A stretch of 33,669 bases of DNA from DASUSH01 sp036375215 (GTDB lineage Bacteria > Actinomycetota > Thermoleophilia > Solirubrobacterales > 70-9), in NCBI GenBank assembly GCA_036375215.1, contig DASUSH010000078.1:1-33669 (forward strand), written 5' to 3'. The notes under the pieces are model-generated. The model searched no databases and had not been told where the DNA came from. It worked only from the letters and a program-made list of their open reading frames with translations. A program made the position numbers and the translations under genes. Below are positions 14,655 through 21,664 of the stretch, one piece after another (positions within the stretch are counted from its first letter, which is position 1; each line of letters starts with the position of its first letter).

Positions 14655-16433
14655 ATGTTCGAGAAGGTCCTGGTCGCCAACCGCGGCGAGATCGCGATCC
14701 GCGTGATGCGGGCGCTGAAGGAGCTGCGGATCCCGTCGGTCGGCGTGTACTCGGAGGCCGACCGCGAGACCCCGCACGTCCGCGAGGCCGACGAGGCCTT
14801 CCTGCTCGGCCCGGCCACCCCAGCGGAGAGCTACCTCAACATCCTGAAGATCATCGACACGGCCAAGAAGGCCGGCGCCGAGGCGATCCATCCCGGCTAC
14901 GGCTTCCTCGCCGAGAACGCCGACTTCGCCCGCGCCTGCGTCGAGGAGGACATCGTCTTCATCGGCCCGCCGGCCAGCGCGATCGACGCGATGGGCTCGA
15001 AGACGAAGGCGCGCGAGATCATGCAGAAGGCGGGGGTCCCGATCGTCCCCGGCGCCACCGAGCCGGCGGAGAACGTGGAGGCCGCAGCCAAGCAGGCCGA
15101 GGAGATCGGCTTCCCGGTGGCATGCAAGGCTGCCGGCGGGGGTGGCGGCAAGGGCTTCCGCGTCGCGATCACCGAGGACGACCTCGAGGAGGCGTTCCAC
15201 GGCGCCGCCCGCGAGGGCGAGAAGTTCTTCGGCGACTCGCGCGTCTACCTCGAGCGCTACCTCGAGGACCCGCGGCACGTCGAGGTCCAGGTGCTCGCCG
15301 ACTCGCACGGCAACGTGATCCACCTCGGCGAGCGCGACTGCTCGATCCAGCGCCGCCACCAGAAGCTGATCGAGGAGGCGCCCGCGCCGCAGGTCGACGA
15401 GGAGATGCGCGAGCGGATCGGCAAGATCGCGACGGACGCCGCCGAGGCCGTCGACTATCGCGGCGCCGGCACGGTCGAGGGGCTCCAGCACGGCGACGAG
15501 TACTTCTTCCTCGAGATGAACACCCGCATCCAGGTCGAGCATTGCGTGACCGAGATGGTCACGGGGATCGACATCGTCCGCGAGCAGGTCAAGATCGCGG
15601 CCGGGCAGGAGCTCTCGGTGAGCCAGGGCGAGGTCGAGCTGCGCGGGCACTCGATCGAGTGCCGGATCAACGCCGAGGCCGCGCACAAGAACTTCGCCCC
15701 GGCGCCGGGGAGGATCGACCATTACCTCGAGCCCGCCGGGCCCGGCGTGCGGATCGACTCCGGGCTCGAGGCCGGCGGCGAGGTGACGCCGTTGTACGAC
15801 CCGATGGTCGCGAAGCTGATCGTCTGGGACAGCGACCGCGAGCGGGCGACCGCGCGGATGCTGCGCGCCCTCGGCGAGTACGAGATCGAGCCGCTGACGA
15901 CCCTGATCCCGTTCCACACCGCGATCCTCGCCACCGAGCAGTGGGCGAACGGCGAGACCTGCCGCGACCTGACCGAGGACAAGCAATGGCTGAAGAGCCT
16001 GAAACCTGAGCCCGCCGGCGACCCCTCCGCCCCCGGGCGCGAAGCGGAGGAGGCGGAGGGCTACGATGTCGTCGCACGCGACTACAAGGTCGAGATCGAC
16101 GGCCGCCTCTACGACGTCAAGGTGATCGGCGGCGCGCCGGCGGCTGCCGCCGCCGGTGCCGGGGCGAAGCGCCCGCAGCGCCGCGAGCGCGCCGGCGGCC
16201 CGGGCGGCGGCGGCGCGACCGGCGACGACCTGCCCTCGCCGCTCCAGGGAACCGTCCTCAAGGTCGCGGTCGAGGAGGGCGCTGAGGTCGAGGAGGGCGC
16301 CCTCGTCTGCGTCATCGAGGCGATGAAGATGGAGAACGAGATCACCGCCCACAAGGCGGGCAAGGTCACCGCCCTCAAGGTCTCCGAGGGCGCCTCGGTC
16401 TCGAGCGGCGACGTGATCGCCACCATCGAGTAG
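14655..16433 (+). CDS. Biotin carboxylase plus biotin carrier, acyl-CoA carboxylase alpha subunit
   Basis: 592 residues. The biotin carboxylase part (1-~450) has the N-terminal LVANRGEIAIRV, the Gly-rich ATP loop KAAGGGGGKGFRV, HLGERDCSIQRRHQKLIEEAP and EMNTRIQVEH. A Gly/Ala-rich linker (~495-525) leads to a biotinyl domain with EAMKMEN (biotinylated Lys558). Such fusions form the alpha chain of actinobacterial acetyl- or propionyl-CoA carboxylases; the carboxyltransferase beta subunit is not in the window. One oddity: the near-invariant Pro in VEHPVTE is Cys here (VEHCVTEMVTG). The short linker means there is no extra BT domain as in pyruvate carboxylase. Confidence 0.93.
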   Translation: MFEKVLVANRGEIAIRVMRALKELRIPSVGVYSEADRETPHVREADEAFLLGPATPAESYLNILKIIDTAKKAGAEAIHPGYGFLAENADFARACVEEDIVFIGPPASAIDAMGSKTKAREIMQKAGVPIVPGATEPAENVEAAAKQAEEIGFPVACKAAGGGGGKGFRVAITEDDLEEAFHGAAREGEKFFGDSRVYLERYLEDPRHVEVQVLADSHGNVIHLGERDCSIQRRHQKLIEEAPAPQVDEEMRERIGKIATDAAEAVDYRGAGTVEGLQHGDEYFFLEMNTRIQVEHCVTEMVTGIDIVREQVKIAAGQELSVSQGEVELRGHSIECRINAEAAHKNFAPAPGRIDHYLEPAGPGVRIDSGLEAGGEVTPLYDPMVAKLIVWDSDRERATARMLRALGEYEIEPLTTLIPFHTAILATEQWANGETCRDLTEDKQWLKSLKPEPAGDPSAPGREAEEAEGYDVVARDYKVEIDGRLYDVKVIGGAPAAAAAGAGAKRPQRRERAGGPGGGGATGDDLPSPLQGTVLKVAVEEGAEVEEGALVCVIEAMKMENEITAHKAGKVTALKVSEGASVSSGDVIATIE

Positions 16434-16445
16434 CGCCCCCGGGCG

Positions 16446-16451
16446 TAGGCT
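16446..16451 (+). promoter_or_regulatory. -10 box of the DUF2804 gene
   Basis: TAGGCT ends 8 nt before the ATG at 16460. Confidence 0.45.
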
Positions 16452-16459
16452 GCCCCGAC

Positions 16460-17365
16460 ATGGCCGACCCGATCTCGCAACTCCCCTGGCGCGGTCCCGG
16501 CGACGATCGCCCCGATCTCCCCGTGCCACCCGGCAGGCTCCCGCTTCGCCGCAACGGCAGCTTCCGCAAGCAGTGGCGATACGTCGCCGCCTTCGCCGAG
16601 CCCTTCCACGTGTGCGCCGCGCGCGTCCAGGTCGGCCCGATCGGCCAGAGCTTCTGGGCGATCGTCGACCGCGAGCGCGGCGAGATCCTCGAGAACACGC
16701 GGATGCGCCCGCCCGGCGCCCGCGGCGAGGTCTTCCGCGAGCGCCACGGCGGCGGCCCGGCGCCCAACCTCGGGCGGGCCAACGACGCGGGCCTGATCGA
16801 CCACATCGCCGCGAACGGGGTCCGGGCCCGGATGCGCGTGGGCGAGGGTCGGTGGGCGGAGTCGATCTGCCCGGCTCCGGGCGACAACTACGTCTGGACC
16901 CGCAAGCGCTGCGACGTCCCGATCCACTGCCACATCCGGTTCGGCGACCGCGAGTGGAAGCTCGACGCGCGCGGGGTCGAGGACGAGTCCGCCGGCTACC
17001 ACCCGCGGCACACCGTCTGGAGCTGGTCCGCGGGAGTCGGCACGACCCGCGACGGGCGATCGATCGGCTGGAACCTGGTCGAGGGCGTGAACGACCCCGA
17101 GCGCAACTCCGAACGCGCGATCTGGGTCGACGGCGAGCCTTCGGAGCCGGGCCCCGTGCGGTTCCACGAGCTCGACGCGATCGAGTTCGCCGACGGTGCC
17201 CGCCTCGAGTTCGGCCGCGAGCAGGAGCGCCGCGCCGCGCAGAAGCTGCCGCTCGTGAGCTACGAGTACCGCCAGCCCTTCGGCACGTTCTCCGGCACGC
17301 TGCCGGGCGGCCTCGAGCTCGAGTCGGGCCTGGGCGTCATGGAGTACCACGACGCCCACTGGTAG
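16460..17365 (+). CDS. DUF2804 family protein
   Basis: 301 residues. The match to the DUF2804 pattern is by eye: KQWRYVAAF near the N-terminus, YVWTRKRCDVPIHC in the middle, DESAGYHPRHTVWSWSAGVG, GWNLVEGVNDP, AIWVDGEP and the C-terminal YRQPFGTFSGTLPGG with GVMEYHDAHW. The family is of unknown function; lipocalin-like carotenoid or lipid binding has been discussed for related folds, which I cannot confirm here. It has no signal peptide or membrane helix, so it should be cytoplasmic. It has its own TANNNT box. Two repeat units follow its stop. Confidence 0.8.
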   Translation: MADPISQLPWRGPGDDRPDLPVPPGRLPLRRNGSFRKQWRYVAAFAEPFHVCAARVQVGPIGQSFWAIVDRERGEILENTRMRPPGARGEVFRERHGGGPAPNLGRANDAGLIDHIAANGVRARMRVGEGRWAESICPAPGDNYVWTRKRCDVPIHCHIRFGDREWKLDARGVEDESAGYHPRHTVWSWSAGVGTTRDGRSIGWNLVEGVNDPERNSERAIWVDGEPSEPGPVRFHELDAIEFADGARLEFGREQERRAAQKLPLVSYEYRQPFGTFSGTLPGGLELESGLGVMEYHDAHW

Positions 17366-17373
17366 TCGGGGGG

Positions 17374-17440
17374 GACCTGTCCCTTTGGGGTCAGACCCCT
17401 CGGGTGACAGGCCGACCTGTCCCTTTGGGGTCAGACCCCT
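17374..17440. repeat. Two direct copies of a 27-bp palindrome-bearing repeat
   Basis: Identical 27-bp units lie at 17374-17400 and 17414-17440, 40 bp apart start to start. Each holds GGGGTCAGACCCC, a perfect 13-bp palindrome around one central base, preceded by GACCTGTCCC. The second copy supplies the TGA stop of the minus-strand pseudopilin gene. The units sit between convergent genes, so they could act as transcription stops or be a mobile REP-like sequence. A related element lies at 32662-32689. Confidence 0.85.
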
Positions 17441-18084
17441 GGGTGCGTGCTCTCCACCCGCCAGCGCCAGGGTGGCTCCTCGCCGGGGGCGAACTCGTAG
17501 TGGTTGCGGCCGGCGAGGGTCTCGAGCGGGGTGAGGGCGGGGTCCTGGGTCTCGAGGAGCGGGGTGGATGCGGCCGCAGCGACGGTGGCCGGGCTCGCGC
17601 GGCGCTCGATGCGCTCCCAGCCGAGCGTGGGGCGGTAGAGCCAGTAGGTGACGGCGAGGCCGCCGCCCACGGCGCGGCGGTCGCGGACCGAAGTGAAGGC
17701 GGTGATCCGCCGGTTCGACGCCGTGAGCCGCGGGCTGCCGGTCGAGGTCGCGCAGCTCGCCGAGCGGCAGACCCGGAAGTCGACCGGAACGAGTGGCGCG
17801 CCGGCGGGTCCCGGGTGCTCCGCCGGTGCGGGGGCGAGCGCCCGCACCAGGCCGGCCACGGGGCGGCCGTAGGCGGTGGTCAGCGGGTCGCGCCAGCAGG
17901 GACCCGGCAGCTGGGTCGCGCAGCGGATCTTCCTGCCGAGGGTCGAGGCGAGCTCGCGGCCGCCGTCGAGGCGCCCCGTCGCGACCGCGGCGGCGACGGC
18001 GGAGACGAGCAGGACGATCAGGAGGGCCAGGCCGACGCTCTCGACGCTCGCCGCGCCCCGCGATCCCGCTCCGTTCTCGGACAC
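17431..18084 (-). CDS. TadE/Flp-like pseudopilin
   Basis: 217 residues from a GTG at 18084. The N-terminus MSENGAGSRG-AASVESVGLALLIVL has a short basic leader, a Gly cleavage point, a Glu at +5 and a hydrophobic helix, the class III/prepilin-peptidase signal seen in Flp and TadE-like proteins. The rest is a soluble domain with three Cys in the middle (CATQLPGPCW, CRSASC), possibly disulfide-linked outside the cell. No other tad genes are in the window, so it is an orphan. TAGCTT (18091-18096) gives a -10 box 6 nt before the start. The stop codon lies inside a repeat copy, so the native C-terminus may have been altered. Confidence 0.65.
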   Translation of the reverse strand: MSENGAGSRGAASVESVGLALLIVLLVSAVAAAVATGRLDGGRELASTLGRKIRCATQLPGPCWRDPLTTAYGRPVAGLVRALAPAPAEHPGPAGAPLVPVDFRVCRSASCATSTGSPRLTASNRRITAFTSVRDRRAVGGGLAVTYWLYRPTLGWERIERRASPATVAAAASTPLLETQDPALTPLETLAGRNHYEFAPGEEPPWRWRVESTHPGV

Positions 18085-18136
18085 ACCGCGAAGCTAGGCC
18101 GGGAGGGCTCCCGGATGGCGCGCGGAGAGTGCCGCG

Positions 18137-18412
18137 CTAGGAGAGACCCTCGCGCGCCTCGCGCACGAGCGTCACGGCCTCGGGGAAGACGATCCGGATC
18201 GCGTCGCGGACCTGGATCGCCTGCTCGTCGCCGGACCCGCTCAGTTCGAGGCGGGTGATCGCGGCCACGGTCATGTCGACGGCGAGCTTGATCGCGTTGT
18301 CGGCCCACGCCACCTTCTGCGCGCCCTGCATCTGCTCGGCCATCTCGGCGAGCCGCTCGCGCAGCTCGTCCGGATCCCCGAACAGCCCGCCGAATCCCTC
18401 AGCGCCTTCCAT
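18137..18412 (-). CDS. Small helical protein of unknown function
   Basis: 91 residues from the ATG at 18412. The start is supported by TAAGAT on the minus strand (18420-18425), 7 nt upstream. The sequence is acidic and helical: GDPDELRERLAEMAEQMQGAQ looks like an amphipathic or coiled-coil segment and resembles the first helix of YbaB-type nucleoid proteins only loosely; NAIKLAVDMTVAAITRLELSG and AIQVRDAIRIVFPEAVTLVREA follow. No cysteine, signal peptide or membrane span. I do not recognise the family. Confidence 0.65.
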   Translation of the reverse strand: MEGAEGFGGLFGDPDELRERLAEMAEQMQGAQKVAWADNAIKLAVDMTVAAITRLELSGSGDEQAIQVRDAIRIVFPEAVTLVREAREGLS

Positions 18413-18470
18413 GCGAGCAATCTTAAGGGGTCCGCGCCCTCGGCCCGGCGCCCGGCCGGCGGGCCGCGGA

Positions 18471-18476
18471 TAGGCT
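18471..18476 (+). promoter_or_regulatory. -10 box of the SDR gene
   Basis: TAGGCT ends 9 nt before the ATG at 18486. It and the divergent TAAGAT box (18420-18425) are about 50 bp apart. Confidence 0.5.
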
Positions 18477-18485
18477 CCTTCGCCG

Positions 18486-19295
18486 ATGGCCCTGCCGCCC
18501 CCGGAGCCCGACTCGACAGCGCTCGTCACCGGCGCCTCGTCGGGGATCGGCGAGGAGATCGCCCGCGGGCTCGCCCGTCGCGGCCACGGCGTGACGCTGG
18601 TCGCCCGCCGCGAGGATCGGCTGACCGCGCTCGCCGGCGAGCTCGGACGCGCCCACGACGTCCGCACCGAGGTGATCGGCGCCGACCTCGCCGATCCGGC
18701 CGCCCGCGACGAGCTCGCGGCGAGGGTGGGCGAGCTCGGACTCGACGTCGAGGTGCTGGTGAACAACGCCGGCTACGGTGGTTTCGGGCCCTTCGCCGAA
18801 CAGGATCGCGAGCGCGAGATCGGGATGATCCGCCTGAACGTCGAGGCGCTGGTGGACCTCGAGTCGCGCTTCCTCCCCGGGATGGTCGGTCGCGAGCGCG
18901 GCGCCGTGGTCAACATCGCCTCGACCGCCTCCTTCCAGCCGATCCCGGACAACGCCACCTACGCGGCGACCAAGGCGTTCGTGCTGAGCCACGGCGAGGC
19001 GGTGCACGAGGAGCTTCGCGGCAGCGGCGTCAGCGTGACCACGGTCTGCCCCGGCCCGGTGAAGACCGAGTTCGCCGACGTCGCCGGGATCGGCGGCGCC
19101 GAGGACCGCACGCCCGAGTTCGTCTGGCTGACGCCCGAGCAGGTCGCCACGGCGGCGATCGACGGGGCCGAGCGCGGTCGCCGGGTCGTCGTGCCGGGGA
19201 TGCTGAACCGCGCGACGAGCCTCGTGGGGCAGCACTCCCCGCGGGCGATCGCCCTGCCGCTGACCAAGAACATCTGGCGCCGCGGCGCCCTCTGA
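18486..19295 (+). CDS. Short-chain dehydrogenase/reductase
   Basis: 269 residues, classical SDR. The NAD(P) loop TGASSGIG lies at residues 15-22, and ARRE after the second strand suggests NADPH preference. NNAGYGG is at 93-99, the catalytic Ser in STAS (146-149) and YAATK gives Tyr159 and Lys163. The C-terminal region (VCPGPVKTEF, then a basic helix) resembles the DltE/YqjQ type that often handles lipid-linked or carbonyl substrates. Substrate unknown. A hydrolase-fold frame begins about 28 nt after the stop. Confidence 0.93.
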   Translation: MALPPPEPDSTALVTGASSGIGEEIARGLARRGHGVTLVARREDRLTALAGELGRAHDVRTEVIGADLADPAARDELAARVGELGLDVEVLVNNAGYGGFGPFAEQDREREIGMIRLNVEALVDLESRFLPGMVGRERGAVVNIASTASFQPIPDNATYAATKAFVLSHGEAVHEELRGSGVSVTTVCPGPVKTEFADVAGIGGAEDRTPEFVWLTPEQVATAAIDGAERGRRVVVPGMLNRATSLVGQHSPRAIALPLTKNIWRRGAL

Positions 19296-19323
19296 TGTCG
19301 CGTCGACCGGTGGGGGCCCTGCC

Positions 19324-20178
19324 CTGAGCGGGACCGCGGAAGTCGCGATCCCCCGCGGCGGGTTCGAGCTGCGCGGCTGGCGCGCGGGCGCCGCTCCGGC
19401 CGTCCTCTGCATCCACGAGGCCGCGACCACCAGCGAGGTCTGGCGGCCGCTCGCCGCGGCGCTCTCGGACCGTGCTCCGGCGGCCGCCTACGACCGCCGC
19501 GGCTGGGGCCGCTCCGGCGCGCCCGCGGACTACAGGCGCACCACGATCGGGGAGCAGGCCGCCGACGCCGAGGCCGTGATCGCCGCGCTCGGCGGCGGCC
19601 CGATGACCGTCTGCGGCGCCGGGATCGGGGCGATCGTCGCCATCGACCTGGCCGTCCGGCGCGCCGAGCTGATCGCCGCCGCCGTCCTGATCGAGCCGCC
19701 CCTGCTCGCGCTCGTCCCCGAGGCGACCCCCGCGATCGGCGCCGACGTCGAGGCGATCCGCCGCACGGTCACCGCCGCCGGCGCGCGTGGCGGTGAGGAA
19801 AGCGACCCGCGCGCGGCCGCCGCCGCCGGCGCCGAGGCCGCCCTCGAGCTCTTCCTCGGCGGCAGCCTCGGCGCCCTCGGCGGCGGCGCCGAGCGCATCC
19901 CCGGCGAGATCGCGCGGGGCGCGAACCCGAGCCCCTTCGCCCTCTTCGCCGAGGTCGCGGCGATCTCGGGCTGGACGCTCCCGCTCGCGCGGCTCCCGGC
20001 CCTGGGCCCGCCGGCCGCGGTCGTCGTCGCCGGCTCGACGCCGCCCTTCCTGCGGCGCGCCGCCGAGGCGCTTGCCGCCCGGCTGCCCGGCGCCGACCTG
20101 CGCGACGTCGCGGGCCCCGGCCTCGCTCAGCTCGGCTCGCCGGGCGAGCTCGCCGCGATCGCGCTCGAGCTCGCCTGA
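19324..20178 (+). CDS. Alpha/beta-hydrolase-fold protein without the nucleophile Ser; start uncertain
   Basis: About 284 residues if it starts at the CTG at 19324; no ATG, GTG or TTG occurs in frame between the upstream stop (19261) and a GTG at 19576, which would remove the first third. A purine run GGTGGGGG lies 7 nt before the CTG. The fold signature is good: VLCIHEAATTSEVWRPLAAAL, AYDRRGWGRSG, then VCGAGIGAIVAIDLA where family members have GHSMGG. The nucleophile position (about residue 100) is Gly, so hydrolysis is not expected. An ATG at 19295 coupled to the SDR stop (TGATG) opens a different frame that ends after 10 codons, so a frameshift is the alternative. It may be a decaying gene or a non-enzymatic member. 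Confidence 0.6.
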   Translation: MSGTAEVAIPRGGFELRGWRAGAAPAVLCIHEAATTSEVWRPLAAALSDRAPAAAYDRRGWGRSGAPADYRRTTIGEQAADAEAVIAALGGGPMTVCGAGIGAIVAIDLAVRRAELIAAAVLIEPPLLALVPEATPAIGADVEAIRRTVTAAGARGGEESDPRAAAAAGAEAALELFLGGSLGALGGGAERIPGEIARGANPSPFALFAEVAAISGWTLPLARLPALGPPAAVVVAGSTPPFLRRAAEALAARLPGADLRDVAGPGLAQLGSPGELAAIALELA

Positions 20179-20873
20179 GCGCCCTCGCGCGCCGGCACGA
20201 CCGCGACCCGCATCTCGCCGCCGCGGCGGGCGAGGGCCGCGATCGCCTCGAGCGGGACCGAGAGGAGCGCGACGAGCGGCGCCGCGAGCACGCTCACGAC
20301 CAGGTCGGCGGCGAAGGCGACCGGCCTGCCGGTGGCGCCCGGCCGCAACCGGCCCGCGATCACCTCGCGGGCGAAGTTGGGCTGGAAGGTGAGCGCGTTC
20401 GTGAGCGTCTGCCACATCCAGCGCTGCCCGCGCCCGAAGGCGGGATAGCGGACCGCGGATACCGCCAGGCCGCGCCGGGCGAGGACCGCGCCGACGCCGG
20501 CGGGGGTCAGCTGCAGCGGGCGCTCGGGCAGCTCGAGCGCCGCCCAGGCGCCCTCCCCGATCGCGGCCTGCAGGCTCCGCCGGTTCGGGCAGCGAAGCTC
20601 GATCGCGCCGTCGGCCGCGGGCTTGCCGAGCAGCTCCGCGACCTCGGCGTCGGCCGCGTCCCGGGGACGCGGGCCCGAGGCGGGGTGGACGGGGGAGGAA
20701 CGCGCGACGGCGGTCCCGCAGCGCTCGCAGCGGTCGAGCACGTACTCCTCGTCGCGGCGGGCGTCGAAGGCGTGCGCCTCCGCCCAGGGGAAGAGCGGCC
20801 CGCCGCAGGCCGGGCACGCGCCCTCCGAGCCGGCATCGGCCGGAACCGTCCCGCGCGGAGGCCCGTCAGCCAC
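20127..20873 (-). CDS. Zinc-ribbon protein with degenerate methyltransferase-like C-terminus
   Basis: 248 residues from a GTG at 20873, preceded by AGGAAAGG. Four cysteines in two CxxC pairs (Cys20/23 and Cys49/52) form a zinc ribbon. The rest (LQLTPAGVGAVLARRGLAVSAVRYP, LTNALTFQP) resembles the second half of class I methyltransferases of the Methyltransf_23 type, with no glycine-rich SAM loop, so catalysis is doubtful. Residues ~195-225 are hydrophobic enough for a membrane-associated helix pair. Its 3' end overlaps the opposite hydrolase gene by 52 bp. The methyltransferase link is tentative. Confidence 0.6.
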   Translation of the reverse strand: MADGPPRGTVPADAGSEGACPACGGPLFPWAEAHAFDARRDEEYVLDRCERCGTAVARSSPVHPASGPRPRDAADAEVAELLGKPAADGAIELRCPNRRSLQAAIGEGAWAALELPERPLQLTPAGVGAVLARRGLAVSAVRYPAFGRGQRWMWQTLTNALTFQPNFAREVIAGRLRPGATGRPVAFAADLVVSVLAAPLVALLSVPLEAIAALARRGGEMRVAVVPAREGAQASSSAIAASSPGEPS

Positions 20874-20913
20874 GGCCGCTCGCCTTTCCTGAGGAGCTCG
20901 ACAGCACGTCCAT

Positions 20914-20919
20914 TACGCT
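20914..20919 (+). promoter_or_regulatory. -10 box of the CBS gene
   Basis: TACGCT ends 7 nt before the ATG at 20927, predicting a leaderless mRNA. Confidence 0.5.
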
Positions 20920-20926
20920 AGCCGCG

Positions 20927-21373
20927 ATGCAGCTGCGAGAGATCATGACGGAGGGCGTCGTGACCGCGCAGGCCGGCACCGACCTCGGCGCCGTCGCCGC
21001 GCTGATGCGCGATCACCACGTCGGCTCGGTCGTCGTCTGCGACGCCGAGGGCCGCCCGGCGGCGATGGTCACCGATCGCGACCTCGCGGTCCGGGGCATG
21101 GCCGATCAGCGCCCCCTCTCCGAGCCGATCGCCGACCACGCGAGCCGCCCGCTCGTCACCGGCGACCCGGAGATGGACCTCGAGGAGGCCGCGGCGCTGA
21201 TGGTCCAGCACCGCGTGCGCCGCCTGCCGGTCGTCGCCGGCGACGAGCTCGTCGGGATCGTCACTCTCGACGACATCGCCGTCCGCACGGGCAATCTCGA
21301 GGTCGCCCAGCGGATGACGCGCGACGTGATCGAGAGTGCGATCCCCGGGTTCTTCTTCCACGAGCGCGGGTAG
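20927..21373 (+). CDS. Two-CBS-domain protein
   Basis: 148 residues made of one CBS pair. Repeat 1 spans about residues 7-60 (IMTEGVVTAQAGTDLGAVAALMRDHHVGSVVV, MVTDRDLAVRG) and repeat 2 about 75-125 (RPLVTGDPEMDLEEAAALMVQHRVRRLPVV, GIVTLDDIAVR). Stand-alone CBS pairs bind adenine nucleotides (AMP, ATP, SAM) and act as energy or redox sensors. Nothing is fused to it. A 74-residue gene follows after 9 nt with a good ribosome-binding site. Confidence 0.92.
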   Translation: MQLREIMTEGVVTAQAGTDLGAVAALMRDHHVGSVVVCDAEGRPAAMVTDRDLAVRGMADQRPLSEPIADHASRPLVTGDPEMDLEEAAALMVQHRVRRLPVVAGDELVGIVTLDDIAVRTGNLEVAQRMTRDVIESAIPGFFFHERG

Positions 21374-21382
21374 GGAGGGACC

Positions 21383-21607
21383 GTGGCCGGCCTCAGCCCG
21401 CAGCAGATCGCCTGGCGCGACCGCGTCGAGGGCCTGATCGGGCTCGCGGCGCCGGCGCTCGACCTCCTGCTCGCGGTCGGCGACCGCATCTCGCGGATCG
21501 CGGAGCCCACCGACCACGAGTACTACCCGGTGCGGTCGGGCTCGGAGGCCGGCTCGCTGCCGGGCGAGTCCGAGCGCCCGCGGGTCGCCGCCTCCGACGG
21601 CGACTGA
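21383..21607 (+). CDS. Small hypothetical protein downstream of the CBS gene
   Basis: 74 residues from a GTG preceded by GGGAGGGA at good spacing, one of the clearer ribosome-binding sites here. The N-terminal half (QQIAWRDRVEGLIGLAAPALDLLLAVGDRIS) is an amphipathic-to-hydrophobic helix that could lie on a membrane; the C-terminal half is polar and disordered-looking. No family recognised. Close spacing to the CBS gene suggests a two-gene unit. Confidence 0.6.
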   Translation: MAGLSPQQIAWRDRVEGLIGLAAPALDLLLAVGDRISRIAEPTDHEYYPVRSGSEAGSLPGESERPRVAASDGD

Positions 21608-21649
21608 TCCGAGCCCTTCCGCGGCGCGACCCGGCCCGCGGCGGGACCC

Positions 21650-21655
21650 TAAGAT
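21650..21655 (+). promoter_or_regulatory. -10 box of the membrane-protein gene
   Basis: TAAGAT ends 9 nt before the TTG at 21665 and supports this TTG as the start. Confidence 0.5.
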
Positions 21656-21664
21656 ACGCGCCCC

